Shown: piece after piece, positions 34,750-46,656 of the stretch
How positions within the stretch are numbered: the first letter of the stretch is position 1
How the letters are laid out: the number at the start of each line of letters is the position of its first letter
Source: Owenia fusiformis
Taxonomy: Eukaryota; Annelida; Polychaeta; Sabellida; Oweniidae
NCBI GenBank assembly: GCA_903813345.2
Contig: CAIIXF020000005.1
Location: forward strand, 31,249,375-31,313,374
Direction: 5' to 3'
Length of the DNA stretch: 64,000 nt
Position numbers and translations under genes: made by a program
Notes under the pieces: generated by a model
Seen by the model: the letters and a program-made list of their open reading frames with translations, nothing else
What the model was told of the DNA's origin: nothing
Databases searched by the model: none

Positions 34750-35095
34750 TACAAAAGGTATACTTTTATAGTTATGGTAAATTTCCATAATGAACCCTGA
34801 CCGCAGAGCTTAGTTAAAAAGTAACTCTGATTGGTTAAGACAATTTTCAGTTCACCGGCCCCACCCCACTGCTGGTGGCTGCCGGCGCCATAAACGAATT
34901 CAAACCAAGCGTGACTGAATGATACAAGTTTAAATAATGTTTAGCTTTTGTCAATACTGGGTAAACAATTACATGTACTTCAAAAATGACCATATATAGA
35001 AAATTTTCCCTGGTTGGCTCAGCAGGGTCAGACATTTCTCTAAAAACTTAAAGAGTGAAGACGAAGCTATCTTTTAAGAAGCTGAGTCAAATAAA
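34750..35095. repeat. Possible third, diverged copy of the 3661/17910 dispersed repeat
   Basis: Shares CTCTGATTGGTTAAGA and AAAGAGTGAAGACGAAGCTA with TCTTTTAAGAAG. Also holds a GC-rich patch (34855-34890). Weak overall. Confidence 0.35.
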
Positions 35096-35880
35096 TGTGA
35101 TGGATATTCATAATGATGTATAGATGAGGCCTTTGAAATAAACCCAAGGATGCTTTGATTTTAATCTGGCCTTTCAAAAATATTGACAACAAATAAAGTT
35201 GAGAAATCTTACTAAAAATCCAAGATTGCATAAATCATATATTTTCTAGCGACATAACTTTCAATTAGAAAATTGATAGGGGGAATTTTAAATAACTATT
35301 TTCTCAAAAGTGGTTTGGTTTGTACCATTCATCAATATTTGCCATATTTTTTCTTTTTCGACTCCAACATGGATCGTTATACAAAGTAGTCAAACAATCA
35401 AGAGTCAAAAACATAATACTAAAAATGAGGTAAATTGTTATCAAGATGACATTTAGCATTAAATGACACTCAAATATATCAAAAATATATATTATGACTT
35501 TCTTGAAGTGTATGTACAAGATGTGTAGTATGTAGGCTATTTAAGTTAACAAGTTGAATTAATGATGAAATATTATTTTAAGATGGTGACCAAAAAACAG
35601 CACCGAGCATCTTTGTGTAACACCTAAGCATTCTTCTTAGCACAGAAACGCATAACATCATAAAACAGGTAGATAAACATGAATTAGAAAAATATTTGAA
35701 ATAAAGACAATATCCCTAAAAATATGAGCTTTGACTTTATAGAGCAAATATAATCAAAGCTATTTTTTGGAAATATCGTACTGAACATCTTTCTAATCCT
35801 CCGCCCAAAGATGCAGCTGTTTTATGAAAGTATTTTACATATACATTACCTACAGAGGTTCTTGAACTTATGATTTTGAT

Positions 35881-35932
35881 ATAGCATCTGTAACAAATAG
35901 CAGGTGGTGACATTTTGCATGTTATTGCCTTG
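35881..35932 (+). mobile_element. ATGTCACCACC-family short element, copy 4 (3' end only)
   Basis: GCATCTGTAACAAATAGCAG, GTGGTGACATTTTGCATGTT, ATTGCCTTG. Confidence 0.65.
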
Positions 35933-38837
35933 TTAGATCTGCCAGACTTCCATGTTAAAATACCTTGAAATGTGAACACCTACCAATTTGGACATATTTT
36001 TGACATTTATTTATACGTATTCAAAGACTCCATGCATCAAACTAGAATAACTCGCAGTTTTACCCAGCACTTGAAAAAAGGTCAAATATCTTTTGATACT
36101 AAAGGTTATTAAGACCTCTTGGTATTTTCTTCCCGTTTGTGCTATTAAAAGATTTCCCTGTAGAAATATCGTTAAAAGTTCTTAAAATGTATCACGACTC
36201 CTCTGTGCCAGATCAAGCAAAATATTCATCTTTAAAGACTCTCCTCAGCTATCCCCGCAACATCATTTGATCACAACATTAATATCTTTGATAAACTAGA
36301 TTATTGCCGCTGACGATCTGGGTAAAATCCAATTTATTTTCACATGGAAATCTGTGAGAAATATAAAGTGACAGAGCTATTTGTTGGGATTTCTCCCTTA
36401 GGGATTATCGTTGAATTTTAGTGAACATTTGCTATTTATCGGACAATCCATGAGGTTACTTTAGAATCGGTCATATTAATGAGATCAAGAGTAGGTCATT
36501 TAGGTTGCTCTACTATGTTGTTATAGCGTTACCAAGTATATACAGGATTGATATACAACTTTATCTGTTAAAAAGTTTTTCAGATAGCTCAAGTATGCAA
36601 TTGCACATAAGACTAGAGCTGGCGCCTTATTGATGGAATTGCAAGATATTGTTTTTCTATTCATGATCACCAATCACCAGGAACACTATATTTATAGAAT
36701 AGGTTAACTGATGTTAAAAGAATTCAGCATATTCGTGCCAAACATGCCACTGCTGTATTATAAACAAAATTGAAATCACTCAAAAAGAGAACATTTCCAA
36801 GGAGTTGATTGCTTGCCAGGATTCTTCGACTGGGTTGGATATGATCTTCTAGCAACAATCGGATTTTATGTCTAAATAATGTTGATTGGAAGCGCAGTTG
36901 CAGGATATAACATACCAAATGATAAATCAGCTGTAGCAGGCAGCATTTACTTTAAAACATTTATTGACAATTAGGCCGGAGAGAATGCAAAGATAAAGGA
37001 TCTGGAATTGGCTTCAAGAATAAAAGACATAATTATGTTTTATTAGGAATGCAATGGAGAATACTGATGCTTCGGGAGTTTATTAGAGCTTGATTAGAAA
37101 GAATCGAGGATTAACTCTGATGTATTCGTGCAATGTTGACTTCTTATTTCATATTCAGGCCAAGTTTCTGAACATTAATCTGTCAGTTTTGGTAAGTGGA
37201 ATAAAACTGTAATTTGAAATGTTAAACAGCATAAACCTGTCATATATTGGGGTTGGGGATTTTTATGTGAATTTTACCAGGCACCGTAAGCAAGTACAAA
37301 TATAATGTAGTGTTAAAAATGCAATGATATTGGGTCTTGAATTCACATGTTAATATACAGTATATTACGTCTTATACATACTTGCAACATACTGTATATT
37401 AAGTCACATACTGTAATATGATAAACGCATTTGATGTGACATATATTAAATACAATACCATGAAGGAATCCTCTTACTAAACCTCAACTAGAATTCAGAT
37501 AAATTCTAGGTTATACCAATACCAATATTCTCATCTTGGCAATGAGCATGTTACATAAAGTAATTAGATTTCTTATTCTATGGTTCATTCCACTTTGTTC
37601 TACCAGTTTCTTATCTAAATCATTGCTTCTCAATATTGAGGTGATCAAATACTGCCACATAGCCACCTAGATGTTCCATATGTAATCATAAAACGCTTAG
37701 TATAATTTCAAAAAAGCCAAACAACATGGGGAAAAATACTAACTAGATAAATATCTTATATACATAATATCTTATTGTAGTGCGTTTCATAGTCACTCAA
37801 AAGAAAATCAGGCTTTGAACACATATGCAAGTGCTTTTCAAAATTTTAATTTTTGAAGCTTTTAGGAGTCGATTTGTTTGTTTGTGTAATGTTGCCCAAT
37901 GTGCCTAAGATGTCAACCCTGACCTACTTAGAATACTTTTTAAAGATCCTTCACCTTTGCAATAAATCATGTAGTATAATATATCTAAAATGTTTGAGTA
38001 TCATTAAATATCAATAGGTGTTTACGGATGCAGAACCTGCTTATATTCATTTTGTTTCATCTCAGATTGTGCTCAAAAGATAATTTTGACATGTTAGAGT
38101 TTTAAGTTATAAAATGTTTTTATTATGATTTTTTATTGAGGAACAATTCAAATTTGACGTCAGATTAGGAGGAAAATACATGAGGAAAACATCAGAGTTA
38201 CTTTCCTCCTCACTTTCAGGTTTTATATCTAGGAATAGATTTTGAGGTGACGGCATTTGTTTTGAACAAGCCTTAGATACCCGTGATCATTCAATTAACA
38301 TTTGAAATCTTTCCAAACAATTACAAAGAAAATTAGGATCTTATTGGATTGTACATACATATATTGGATTTTATATTGGATTCTATATATATTGAACGGA
38401 TTAGATTGGATCCAAAGAAATATTGAAGTGAGAACGCTGATCCTATACCAATCATAACTTGTTATGCAACTGTTAAACTGTGCTTTATCAATAAAGAGCC
38501 TTTCCAGGCTTCCAATGTTTAGTTGATTGATACACAGGTGAAGAGTACTATTGGAAGATGGAGAATTCTACTGCATAAAACATTTCTTTTTCATCAGGGA
38601 AACATTTTATGCTGAAACCATCTAAAACAGGGCACTAAAGATTTCTCTTGCAAAACGTGTGGAATAAACAGATGAAAAATGTTCCCTTTGAAGCAAATTC
38701 AATAGGTGAGGAATAGAAGATAAAATATCAGTTTTAAAAGTACCTCGATAAAGATTAAAATAGCTGTAAAATCGTACTTCGCAGTTCACTTGTATCTGTA
38801 GCATTCAATAGAAGTGTAAACACCACTGACCTTCAAA
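35933..38837. other. Intron sequence before exon C, nothing recognised
   Basis: AT-rich. Several short near-palindromes of the type ATACAGTATATTA at 37350-37420. No repeat family or exon recognised. Confidence 0.45.
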
Positions 38838-39051
38838 ATGCTACAGGTAAAGAAGCTTTTCCATAAACATAATGGCGATAGGAATCGGAATATAGTAAAC
38901 GGAGATGACATAATCCCAGAAAAACTTTTAGAAGAGGAGGCAGAAGATTTCAAAAAGAGGCAGCGTAGACGAAGTAGCATCCATGTTGTTGAAAAACGAG
39001 AGCTTCGAAGATTAAGTGTATTAAGCTCAACGGGATCAACATATTCTGATT
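38838..39051 (+). CDS. AHCYL: AHCYL/IRBIT-like gene, alternative first coding exon C
   Basis: ATG-initiated exon of 71 codons plus one base with donor GTAAGT. An in-frame TGA four codons before the ATG fixes the start. It leaves in phase 1; joined to 59037 it reads [17 protein letters not shown]. The peptide is highly charged: an acidic patch (LLEEEAEDF, residues 30-38) followed by basic runs with two protein kinase A-type sites, RRRSS (residues 43-47) and LRRLS (residues 56-60). The C-terminal STGSTYSD echoes the Ser/Thr linker of IRBIT. No known domain is visible. The exon lies about 4.4 kb upstream (on the plus strand, to the right) of the antisense glycosyltransferase pair. Identity as an AHCYL N-terminus is inferred from phase and sequence style. 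Confidence 0.68.
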
Positions 39052-42000
39052 GTAAGTTGACCTTTCTTTTCTTTAGGGAGCTGTTCAAAATATCAATGCC
39101 TTTTTTGCATAAAAAACTAATTATGTTTGAGTGTTGGATCTAACTGGTAGTCTTGGGCTTTGTGTATTGTTTTTAATTGCCTTTTTATTGGGTGCCAAAA
39201 GACATAAACAATATCTAGAGAAAAAGTGCTAGTTATGTTCTTTATACTATCCCATAATTCCAGATATCAAATTCATTAGTGATGAAAAAGACATAAAACA
39301 TATAGATGTGTTTACATTTTTGCTGCACTAGCCTAAACATGTGATGTCTCATGGCATAAAAAAGTACAATTGTTTGGTCTCACTAAAATATCTGTCTGTT
39401 AACGTTTCATGTGAAAGGTGGGGTATGGGTGTGTGAAGGGGGTGGTTGAAGCTCCATGAAATTAGTATCTTGTTGAAAAAGTCATTGATATTTTGACCCA
39501 ACCCCTTAGTTATGAAAAAATGCTTGGAATATAAGGTTTTGTCAGTAAAGCTGATCTACTGACTTGTTGTCTATTTACCTTGTAGCTAAGAGTGCCCATT
39601 AATATCATTCAATGTTTTTCTGAATGTTCAATACTCCTTCTACAATTGCTGAGCTCAGAAGATTAAAAATAGTAAGAATGTGCTGCTGAAGAAAAACATA
39701 AACATTCGGATATCTTAGTTCATCAAGTTCTCATATCCTATTATTTCTGAATCTATTTTAGTAATTATGACTTGCTTAATTGGAAAGGCTTCCCAGGAAT
39801 GGCTTAGAAATAACTGCACTTCTTAGGGAGGAGTGATCAAACATGAGCACCATGTGGTGGTGTCTTCGATTGTCCTACAGAGCTCCTTTAATCCCCTCTC
39901 CCTTAATTAAATGCTTTTCTGCAATGGCTTCGATTGCTGGAATCTATCCAGGCCTGTTCAGTTGGAAACACATCAATTATAACAACCCAAGATACTATAT
40001 GCCCTAATACTAAGATACTATAGACTGTTGCTATGAACATCATACTGAGTCACTCTAAACTCATAAAATATTATTTAAAGACTTTGGCAATGTGGCCAAT
40101 GTTCTTTTCTATTTGCTGAAATTTGAATGAATTAGGAGGCCATTGCTAACTTAATCCAATTGCAACCAATCATTCTGGTTTACCAGAACCACTCTTATCT
40201 GTTGTTTATGAGAGACTATGGTTTATTCAACAGATCAACTCATTTATAGGGCGGAATTAAATGTCACTATGAAAAGTTCAAGACAAAGGGGGCATGGTTA
40301 TCAAGATTGCAAGAAGATGATTCCAATTGCTCTCCAACAATTTCTGGGATCATTTGGTAGCAAAGACTTCCTTATTCGTAAACTAAGCTTGTATTCGCGA
40401 ATCCAACTTTCGACTGAGGCTACCGGATTAACCTACTATTTTATGGGCAACTCATTTATATATGAAAAGTACCTGCCACTATTCCATTCATATTTATATT
40501 CCTCGGCAATACAAGGCTTATGCTAAGGAATATATTCTTTACCATAGTTCCAAGCATTCAGATTGGTAAGTGTTCAGCTTTTCTGTAGAAAATCATGTGC
40601 ATATATTTTTCAAAATTAAGATCGATTGGTCGCATCAGTTAAGATGGATTTGTAACCTATAGAAATCTGTCAATTATGATGACATAAGTGTTAGGTACCT
40701 TCTGATTTGTACTTAGACAAAATCTACCTAGTACAAATATATCTATTTGGAAAGTTTAAGAAAAAGGGGGCATGTTATCGCAATGGCCACAAATAGCTGC
40801 TGCTGTTTCGGCTTATTGTTGATACAATGATCTAAAGGTGTCTGTAAGACTTAGATCTATCCTTGATTCTAAGACAGTGCAATACTGTACATATAAAACT
40901 GTAAAAAGTGAAGATACCAAAGTGCCATGCATGGTTGATATCATTATTTTGCATTGTTGCAAATGGAAGGATCAGTGTAGTAAATTATTTAGATAACAGA
41001 ACCAATTGATTTGTTGCATGGGTTATAATTGCATCCTGATGGCCATGCAATATTTTGGCTTAAGTGTTTGTTAGTTGTTATTTATTTTGTTCAAGACATC
41101 AAGGGAAACAGTCCAGGGCAGCATCTCTCCTTGAATGTATGTACTGAACGGGGCAACATGAGGCGTATGAGGGTATTCTAGAATCACAGCATCCAACAAA
41201 GTTTAACAAGTGAACCAACCCACAAAACATTTCTATGATTTAAGAACAACAAACGAAGAATCAACTTAACCAGCCCCATGCAATATGAAAACTAATAACT
41301 AAAAGAGATGAGATAATTAAATTTCTAGAATAATTTCTTAAGAGAATTATGTGAGAAGAAAACAGTTAGGAAAATCCTGAGGATTGTCGTTAATCGATCG
41401 ATTATTGCAATTCTCGAAACAATGTCAATGACATCAACCTGATAATGCGTTAATAACATTTTTCTTAAGAACAAGAATGGTCTTCATTTAACCAAGGCGA
41501 TGTATCACTTGCTGTTAATTGGTCTATTAAGTTTTTTTTCTGATTCTGTATAGGTTTCTCCGCATGCTGTTCTGCATTGATTCAGGACCATGGGCAAAGT
41601 CGCGGTTACTGCAGATATTCATGATGATGCCCACTTATTATTCAAGCATCATTGGACTTCAAGAGCTTTCAAGGCTAAAGAATGACCAAGGGCATTCGTG
41701 ATGAAAGAAAAAATGGTTTATGTATATCCTTCTTTCACATTAAAGTCCCCGATAAATCGGGCTACGTATACCGCCGTGTTTACATTAGGTGATTAGAAGA
41801 GTTTATTTTTTATTTAGGTATGCAAGCTACGTATATCAATATTAGGCCTTCATTCATGTACTCGTGTGCATGTAATCAGCATGCCCTTCAATATTATGTA
41901 AACCAGGCTATTCAGTACTGGATAAAGCATAAGAATGAGATTTTATAAGAAATAATACACCGAAGGCCGAAGGCCTGAGGTTATTATTTCTTATCAAATC

Positions 42001-42839
42001 GAATTCGAATGCTTTATCTTACTTAAATCACACACATTCTTATTACAGGTAAATGGTATATTGCAGGTAAATGGTCAATGATCTAATCTGGAAAATTTTA
42101 TTTCTTTTGTGTTGACTGTTCATGTAGGGGTAAGTGGTTTGATACATGTAAGTGAGTGAGTTCTTTTGAGTTGACTGTTCATGTAGTTATATAGCCAATT
42201 AATTGTAACAACAAAAAGAGTTGGTCGCATTGACCTCATGAGTGTGAGTTGATGTAAGTGACTGAGTGGGCTATAATTAGTCTAGCTTCAGTGCACTAGG
42301 TGACTGTCCAGTCCAGAACATTGCATTTGAATACAGCAGAATATTTGTAAGTAAGATAAGATCAATGATGTAGATAACAACAAAAATTGATAAATTGTTT
42401 TATTCTAAAGAATGCACAGTAACAAGAGAAGGGTACATGTATTTTTGTATATTGTTTTTAGGGAATGAAAACTATCAAAAACTGTCAATGGTCATTTATG
42501 TCTCACTTGTTTTTGATAGTTTGCCAAGTGTACATTCTTTAAAAACAATAGAAAAATAATGCACTTTCCTTTTGATAAAACCATACATTCTTAAAAATAA
42601 ACCACAGCAAATTCTATTGTGTTGCTACCCAAGTGGGATTTAAAGTACTGTATAATGTACACTATTTATGTGTGTACTACATACAATACAATTCCCTGGG
42701 AAACAAAACACAAATACTTTTTATATGTTCAAAATGAGCCATTTGATTGATGCAAACACTAAATAGCTTCATAAATAACATCTACAAAGTATATCTAATA
42801 GTAATTTTCAATTTCAATGGTGAAACTTCCCTGGTTACG
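39052..42839. other. Intron sequence, no gene recognised
   Basis: A hairpin TAAGAAATAATA...TTATTATTTCTTA surrounds CCGAAGGCCGAAGGCCTGAGG (41947-41994). A frame at 40218-40526 has no exon signals or recognisable domain. Confidence 0.45.
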
Positions 42840-42918
42840 ATTATATGGGAAATCATCACGAGACGAAGATCGTTCGCCTTCCTGGCTTACCTCTGAATCG
42901 TGTACCTGGTAATCTCTT

Positions 42919-42952
42919 TATATAGTTTAGCGAGAGCGGTGCGCCTGCGCAG
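42919..42952 (+). promoter_or_regulatory. Promoter-like patch: TATATAG and NRF1-type site
   Basis: TATATAG at 42919-42925 is followed by TGCGCCTGCGCAG (42940-42952), close to the NRF1 consensus, in a locally GC-richer stretch (42840-42970). No coding first exon is seen just downstream. Function is inferred. Confidence 0.3.
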
Positions 42953-43890
42953 TTTTAAACTTTGGCGCACACTTTAAAGAGCAGCAGATTCATTAGGAGA
43001 ATTTCCAGTATCTGATATCACTTCTATTTCAGCTCATTATATTTGATTCGCTATTCTCTAAATCTGTGAACACAGGGGCAACATTGAAAAAATAGAATGT
43101 CACAATAACCTACGTAATCATGATACATATTGCACCAATTGCATTGTATTTCCTAGTTTAGATCACTGAATTTATCAGGTCAAGGTCACGCTATTCTATG
43201 TTATAATTGAAGAGAGCACTGGATTGCCAAATCTCTCAAGAGAATAAAAATATCTGATTTAAATTATGAGGAAGTCTGGTATTGTTGGTTAATGAATGAA
43301 AATCACAAGAGGAACATTTAGATAACATAAGGCTTCCCTATAAAAATGAAACCTCTAATCAGTAGTATCAAACAGTCACATTGACTGTCAAAAAGCAGAT
43401 TATTTAAATTTATAAATGCAAAGTACTTTTGTTGCCAAAAGAACAAACAGTTACATAAGAAAAATGTAAAACAATACAAACCTAATAATCAAAATCACTT
43501 TCAGTTACATTTTTGTAAGTTGGAGATGATTCATGTTTAACAAGGTATCTTGAGATAAAAGAAATATTACTATCTATAATCAGAGGTGTCAATTCATTTG
43601 CAGTCATGGAAACCATTCCGATAATTATTTGTCATAAATGTCGGAGACTCCATAGCATGTTATGCAATGTAATAGTCTAATTTAATTCACGATTTATCCT
43701 ATATTTCTTGCTACAGACGTAATCCAAAGGAGATTACCCCACTGACTTTTATTGAAGGTCAACCAATATACTTAGCTTAACATGATATAATTCAGGATGT
43801 GTTGTAGAAGGCTCGTTATATAATATTCTAACTCTAATGATAGTAATCAATGTGTTGCTTCAATGCATGACAAATGTTGTTTTTATTCAG

Positions 43891-43997
43891 TGTGTAGTGG
43901 AGTGAATGATTCAGATGGTGTACTTCACATCCAATATGACAACTTCCGTGTGGAAGATAAGCATTATGGTTTTCAAGCATGGGATGATGATTTCTGA
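43891..43997 (+). other. Short exon-like open stretch ending in a minisatellite
   Basis: After TTGTTTTTATTCAG a frame opens as CSGVNDSDGVLHIQYDNF, then RVEDKHYGFQAWDDDF and a stop inside the first unit of the adjacent minisatellite. The composition looks protein-like but no family was recognised and no upstream partner exon was found. Confidence 0.25.
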
Positions 43998-44240
43998 AAT
44001 GGGATGATGATCTCTGAAATGGGATGATGATCTCTGAAATGGGATGATGATTTCTGAAATGGGATGATGATCTCTGAAATGGGATGATGATTTCTGAAAT
44101 GGGATGATGATCTCTGAAATGGGATGATGATTTCTGAAATAGGATGATGATTTCTGAAATGGGATGATGATCTCTGAAATGGGATGATGATCTCTGAAAT
44201 GGGATGATGATTTCTGAAATGGGACGATGATCTCTGAAAT
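43979..44240. repeat. 20-bp minisatellite, GGGATGATGATYTCTGAAAT
   Basis: Thirteen nearly perfect units, alternating TTTCTGAAAT and TCTCTGAAAT. The long reverse-strand frame over it is a by-product of the repeat. Confidence 0.95.
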
Positions 44241-44391
44241 GTCACTATTTTCAAATGATATTCATAAAAGTGAGGCAGATTCTTAATATGTTATTGAAAA
44301 CCAAGGAAGAGATTGCATTTGATTAATACACTAACTCTACTTTTTTTGTGAATTTTTTTAACAATCTCTGGCTGTGGTCTTAAACATTTTT

Positions 44392-44493
44392 ATGTCACCA
44401 CCACAAATTGTTATAGTATCCAACTTGTTGCGGACAGTGTTCGGCAGTAGGCATTTGGTTCTGTAACAAATATCAGGTGTTGTCATTTTGCAG
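44392..44493 (+). mobile_element. ATGTCACCACC-family short element, copy 5
   Basis: ATGTCACCACCACAAATTGT, TATAGTATCCAACTTGTTGC, ending TCAGGTGTTGTCATTTTGCA. Confidence 0.7.
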
Positions 44494-44985
44494 AATTTGT
44501 AGAATGTCATAGAATAGTCATTGTGTAATGGCCACCCATCCAGAACAAAATTCATCAAGCTATCTTACATAACATTCTGTCAGGAATGCAATATTCTTTC
44601 ATGCTAGACCACAAACAAATGACTGAATTCCTAGAGGGGATATTTTAGAACTAATAGGTTGTTGAGAACACATTATCTAGAAGCGTATTCCCGTTAATAA
44701 ATCCCGTTATAGGTTAAAACTGTAATTTTGTATGACTTTATTATGAGTATACAAGTTACCTTTGAGGAACATTAGTAATGAAATATCTTGATGTAAATCG
44801 AGCAACTTTACTGCAAATATAAATATAAACGGAGGTACGTTTATGGAGCTGCTCCGCACCCAATATTTAGAGGGGGCTCATATCTGAAAAACATTTCCCA
44901 ATTTTTATAAAATCACACTGATACTGCCTGGCTTCCAAGATGCAAAAATAATTTGTATAGATAGTGTACCTTGAACACCATTTTT

Positions 44986-46656
44986 ATGTCCCCACCACAT
45001 AGTGTGGGGCCATATTGTCGGCCTAGGCGCGTCCGTCCGTCCGTCTGTCCGTCCGTCCGTCCGTCTGTCCGTCCGTACGTCCGTACGTCCGGTAGTTTTC
45101 TCCAAAACCGCTACAGATATCACCTTCAAATTTTCAGGGATAACTTATGAGTGCATACAGATGTGGATGAAAAAAAATTAACACGATACCTACTTCCTGT
45201 CGGCCATTTTGAAGTCAAATGCTAAAATCCTTGTCTGCAAACTTTAAGAAAAACGGCTTCACAGTTGCTTTTAAAACTTTAACATCTTGTTCAGCTCACT
45301 TCATTCTAGATCTGATTAGGTTTTGGACCTGTTAGCTCAGTCATGTCAGCCATTTTGAATGTCTTAAGAAAAGTTAGCGCACGATAATACTTTGTATCAT
45401 ATTGAATGGTGTTTTTGAGTTTTCATATTCTAACTATTTAGTAGCTTTATAAATAACTTCAGATGTACTTTGTTGTTAAAGCCTATGTTGTTGTTAACAG
45501 TATTTATATGTGATAATTTTGTAAAAAGAAATCAGCAAAAACTCATGATCACTTTTTTATTGTCAGCCATTTTGGATTTTTCCGTCCTAAAATCTTGTCT
45601 GTGGAGTCTTGTCTACGTGTTTTCAGGTGAACCGTTTGGTGGATCAATTCTTGATTTTCAGGGATGATTCTTAGTATAAAAATCTAGATCTGATTAGTTT
45701 TTTGGCATTCTGGGTAAATGTCAAGGCAGCCATTTTGGATTTTCCGTCCTAAAATCTTGTCTGTAAAGTCTTGTCTACGCGTTTTCAGGTGAACTGTTTG
45801 GTAGATCAATTTCAATTTTTCAGGGATGATCATTAATATGAAAATGTACAACTGATTAGTTTTTTGGCATTCTGGGTAATTGTCAAGGCAGCCATTTTGG
45901 ATTTTCCGTCCTAAAATATTGTCTGTAAAGTCTTGTCTACGCATTTCCAGGTGAACAGTTCTGTAGATCAATTTCAAATTTTCAGGGATGATTCTTAGTA
46001 TGAAAATCTAGATCTGATTAGTATTTGGGCATTCTGGGTAAATGCCAAGGCAGCCATTTTGGATTTTCCGTCCTAAAATCTTGTCTGTAGAGTTTTGTCT
46101 ACGCATTTCCCGGTGAACCGTTTGGTAGATCAATTTCAAATTTTCAGGGATGATTCTTAATATGAAAATCTAGATCTGATCAGTTTTTTGGCATTCTGGA
46201 TAAATGTCAAGGCAGCCATTTTGAATTTTCCGTCTTAAAATCCTGCCCGTAAAGTCTTGTCTATGCGTTTTTAGGTGAACCGTTTTGTAGATCAATTTCA
46301 AATTTTCAGGGATGATTCTTAGTATGAAAATCTAGATCTGATTAGTTTTGGCATTCTGGATAAATGCCAAGGCAGCCATTTTGGATTTTCCGTCTTAAAA
46401 TCCTGCCCGTAAAGTCTTGTCTACGCGTTTTTAGGTGAACCGTTTTGTAGATCAATTTCAAATTTTCAGGGATGATTCTTAGTATGAAAATCTACATCTG
46501 ATTAGTTTTTTGGCATTCTAGGTAAATTTTAAGGTGGCCATTTTGGATTTTCCATCATCAAATTGTGTCGGTAACGTCTTGTCTACTCATTTTTAGGATA
46601 ACCATTTGACAGGATCACCCATAGGTGGGGACATTTTGTACACAGTTGTGTTCTTG
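44986..46656 (+). mobile_element. Helentron-like element with ~162-bp tandem core, copy 3 (intact)
   Basis: 5' end ATGTCCCCACCACATAGTGT, long GTCY tract (45030-45090), then core units whose GGCAGCC/GGTGGCC marker lies at 45725, 45887, 46049, 46211, 46371 and 46533 (spacing 162, 162, 162, 160, 162). 3' end ATAGGTGGGGACATTTTGTA to GTGTTCTTG. The only copy without a secondary insertion. The layout matches the tandem-core HINE elements described from bivalves ('pearl'-like) and insects. Confidence 0.88.

Noticed and set aside
38786-39088. Minus-strand 100-aa frame over exon C
   Set aside because: Shadow; the plus-strand exon has the upstream stop, donor and phase match.
40218-40526. 102-aa plus-strand frame
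   Set aside because: No splice signals, no domain, ordinary intron composition.
43973-44254. Minus-strand frame with repeated HFRNHHPISEII
   Set aside because: By-product of the 20-bp minisatellite read in three frames in turn.
44905-45129. Minus-strand frame with RTDGRTDGRTD
   Set aside because: Translation of the (GTCY)n tract of a Helentron-like element.
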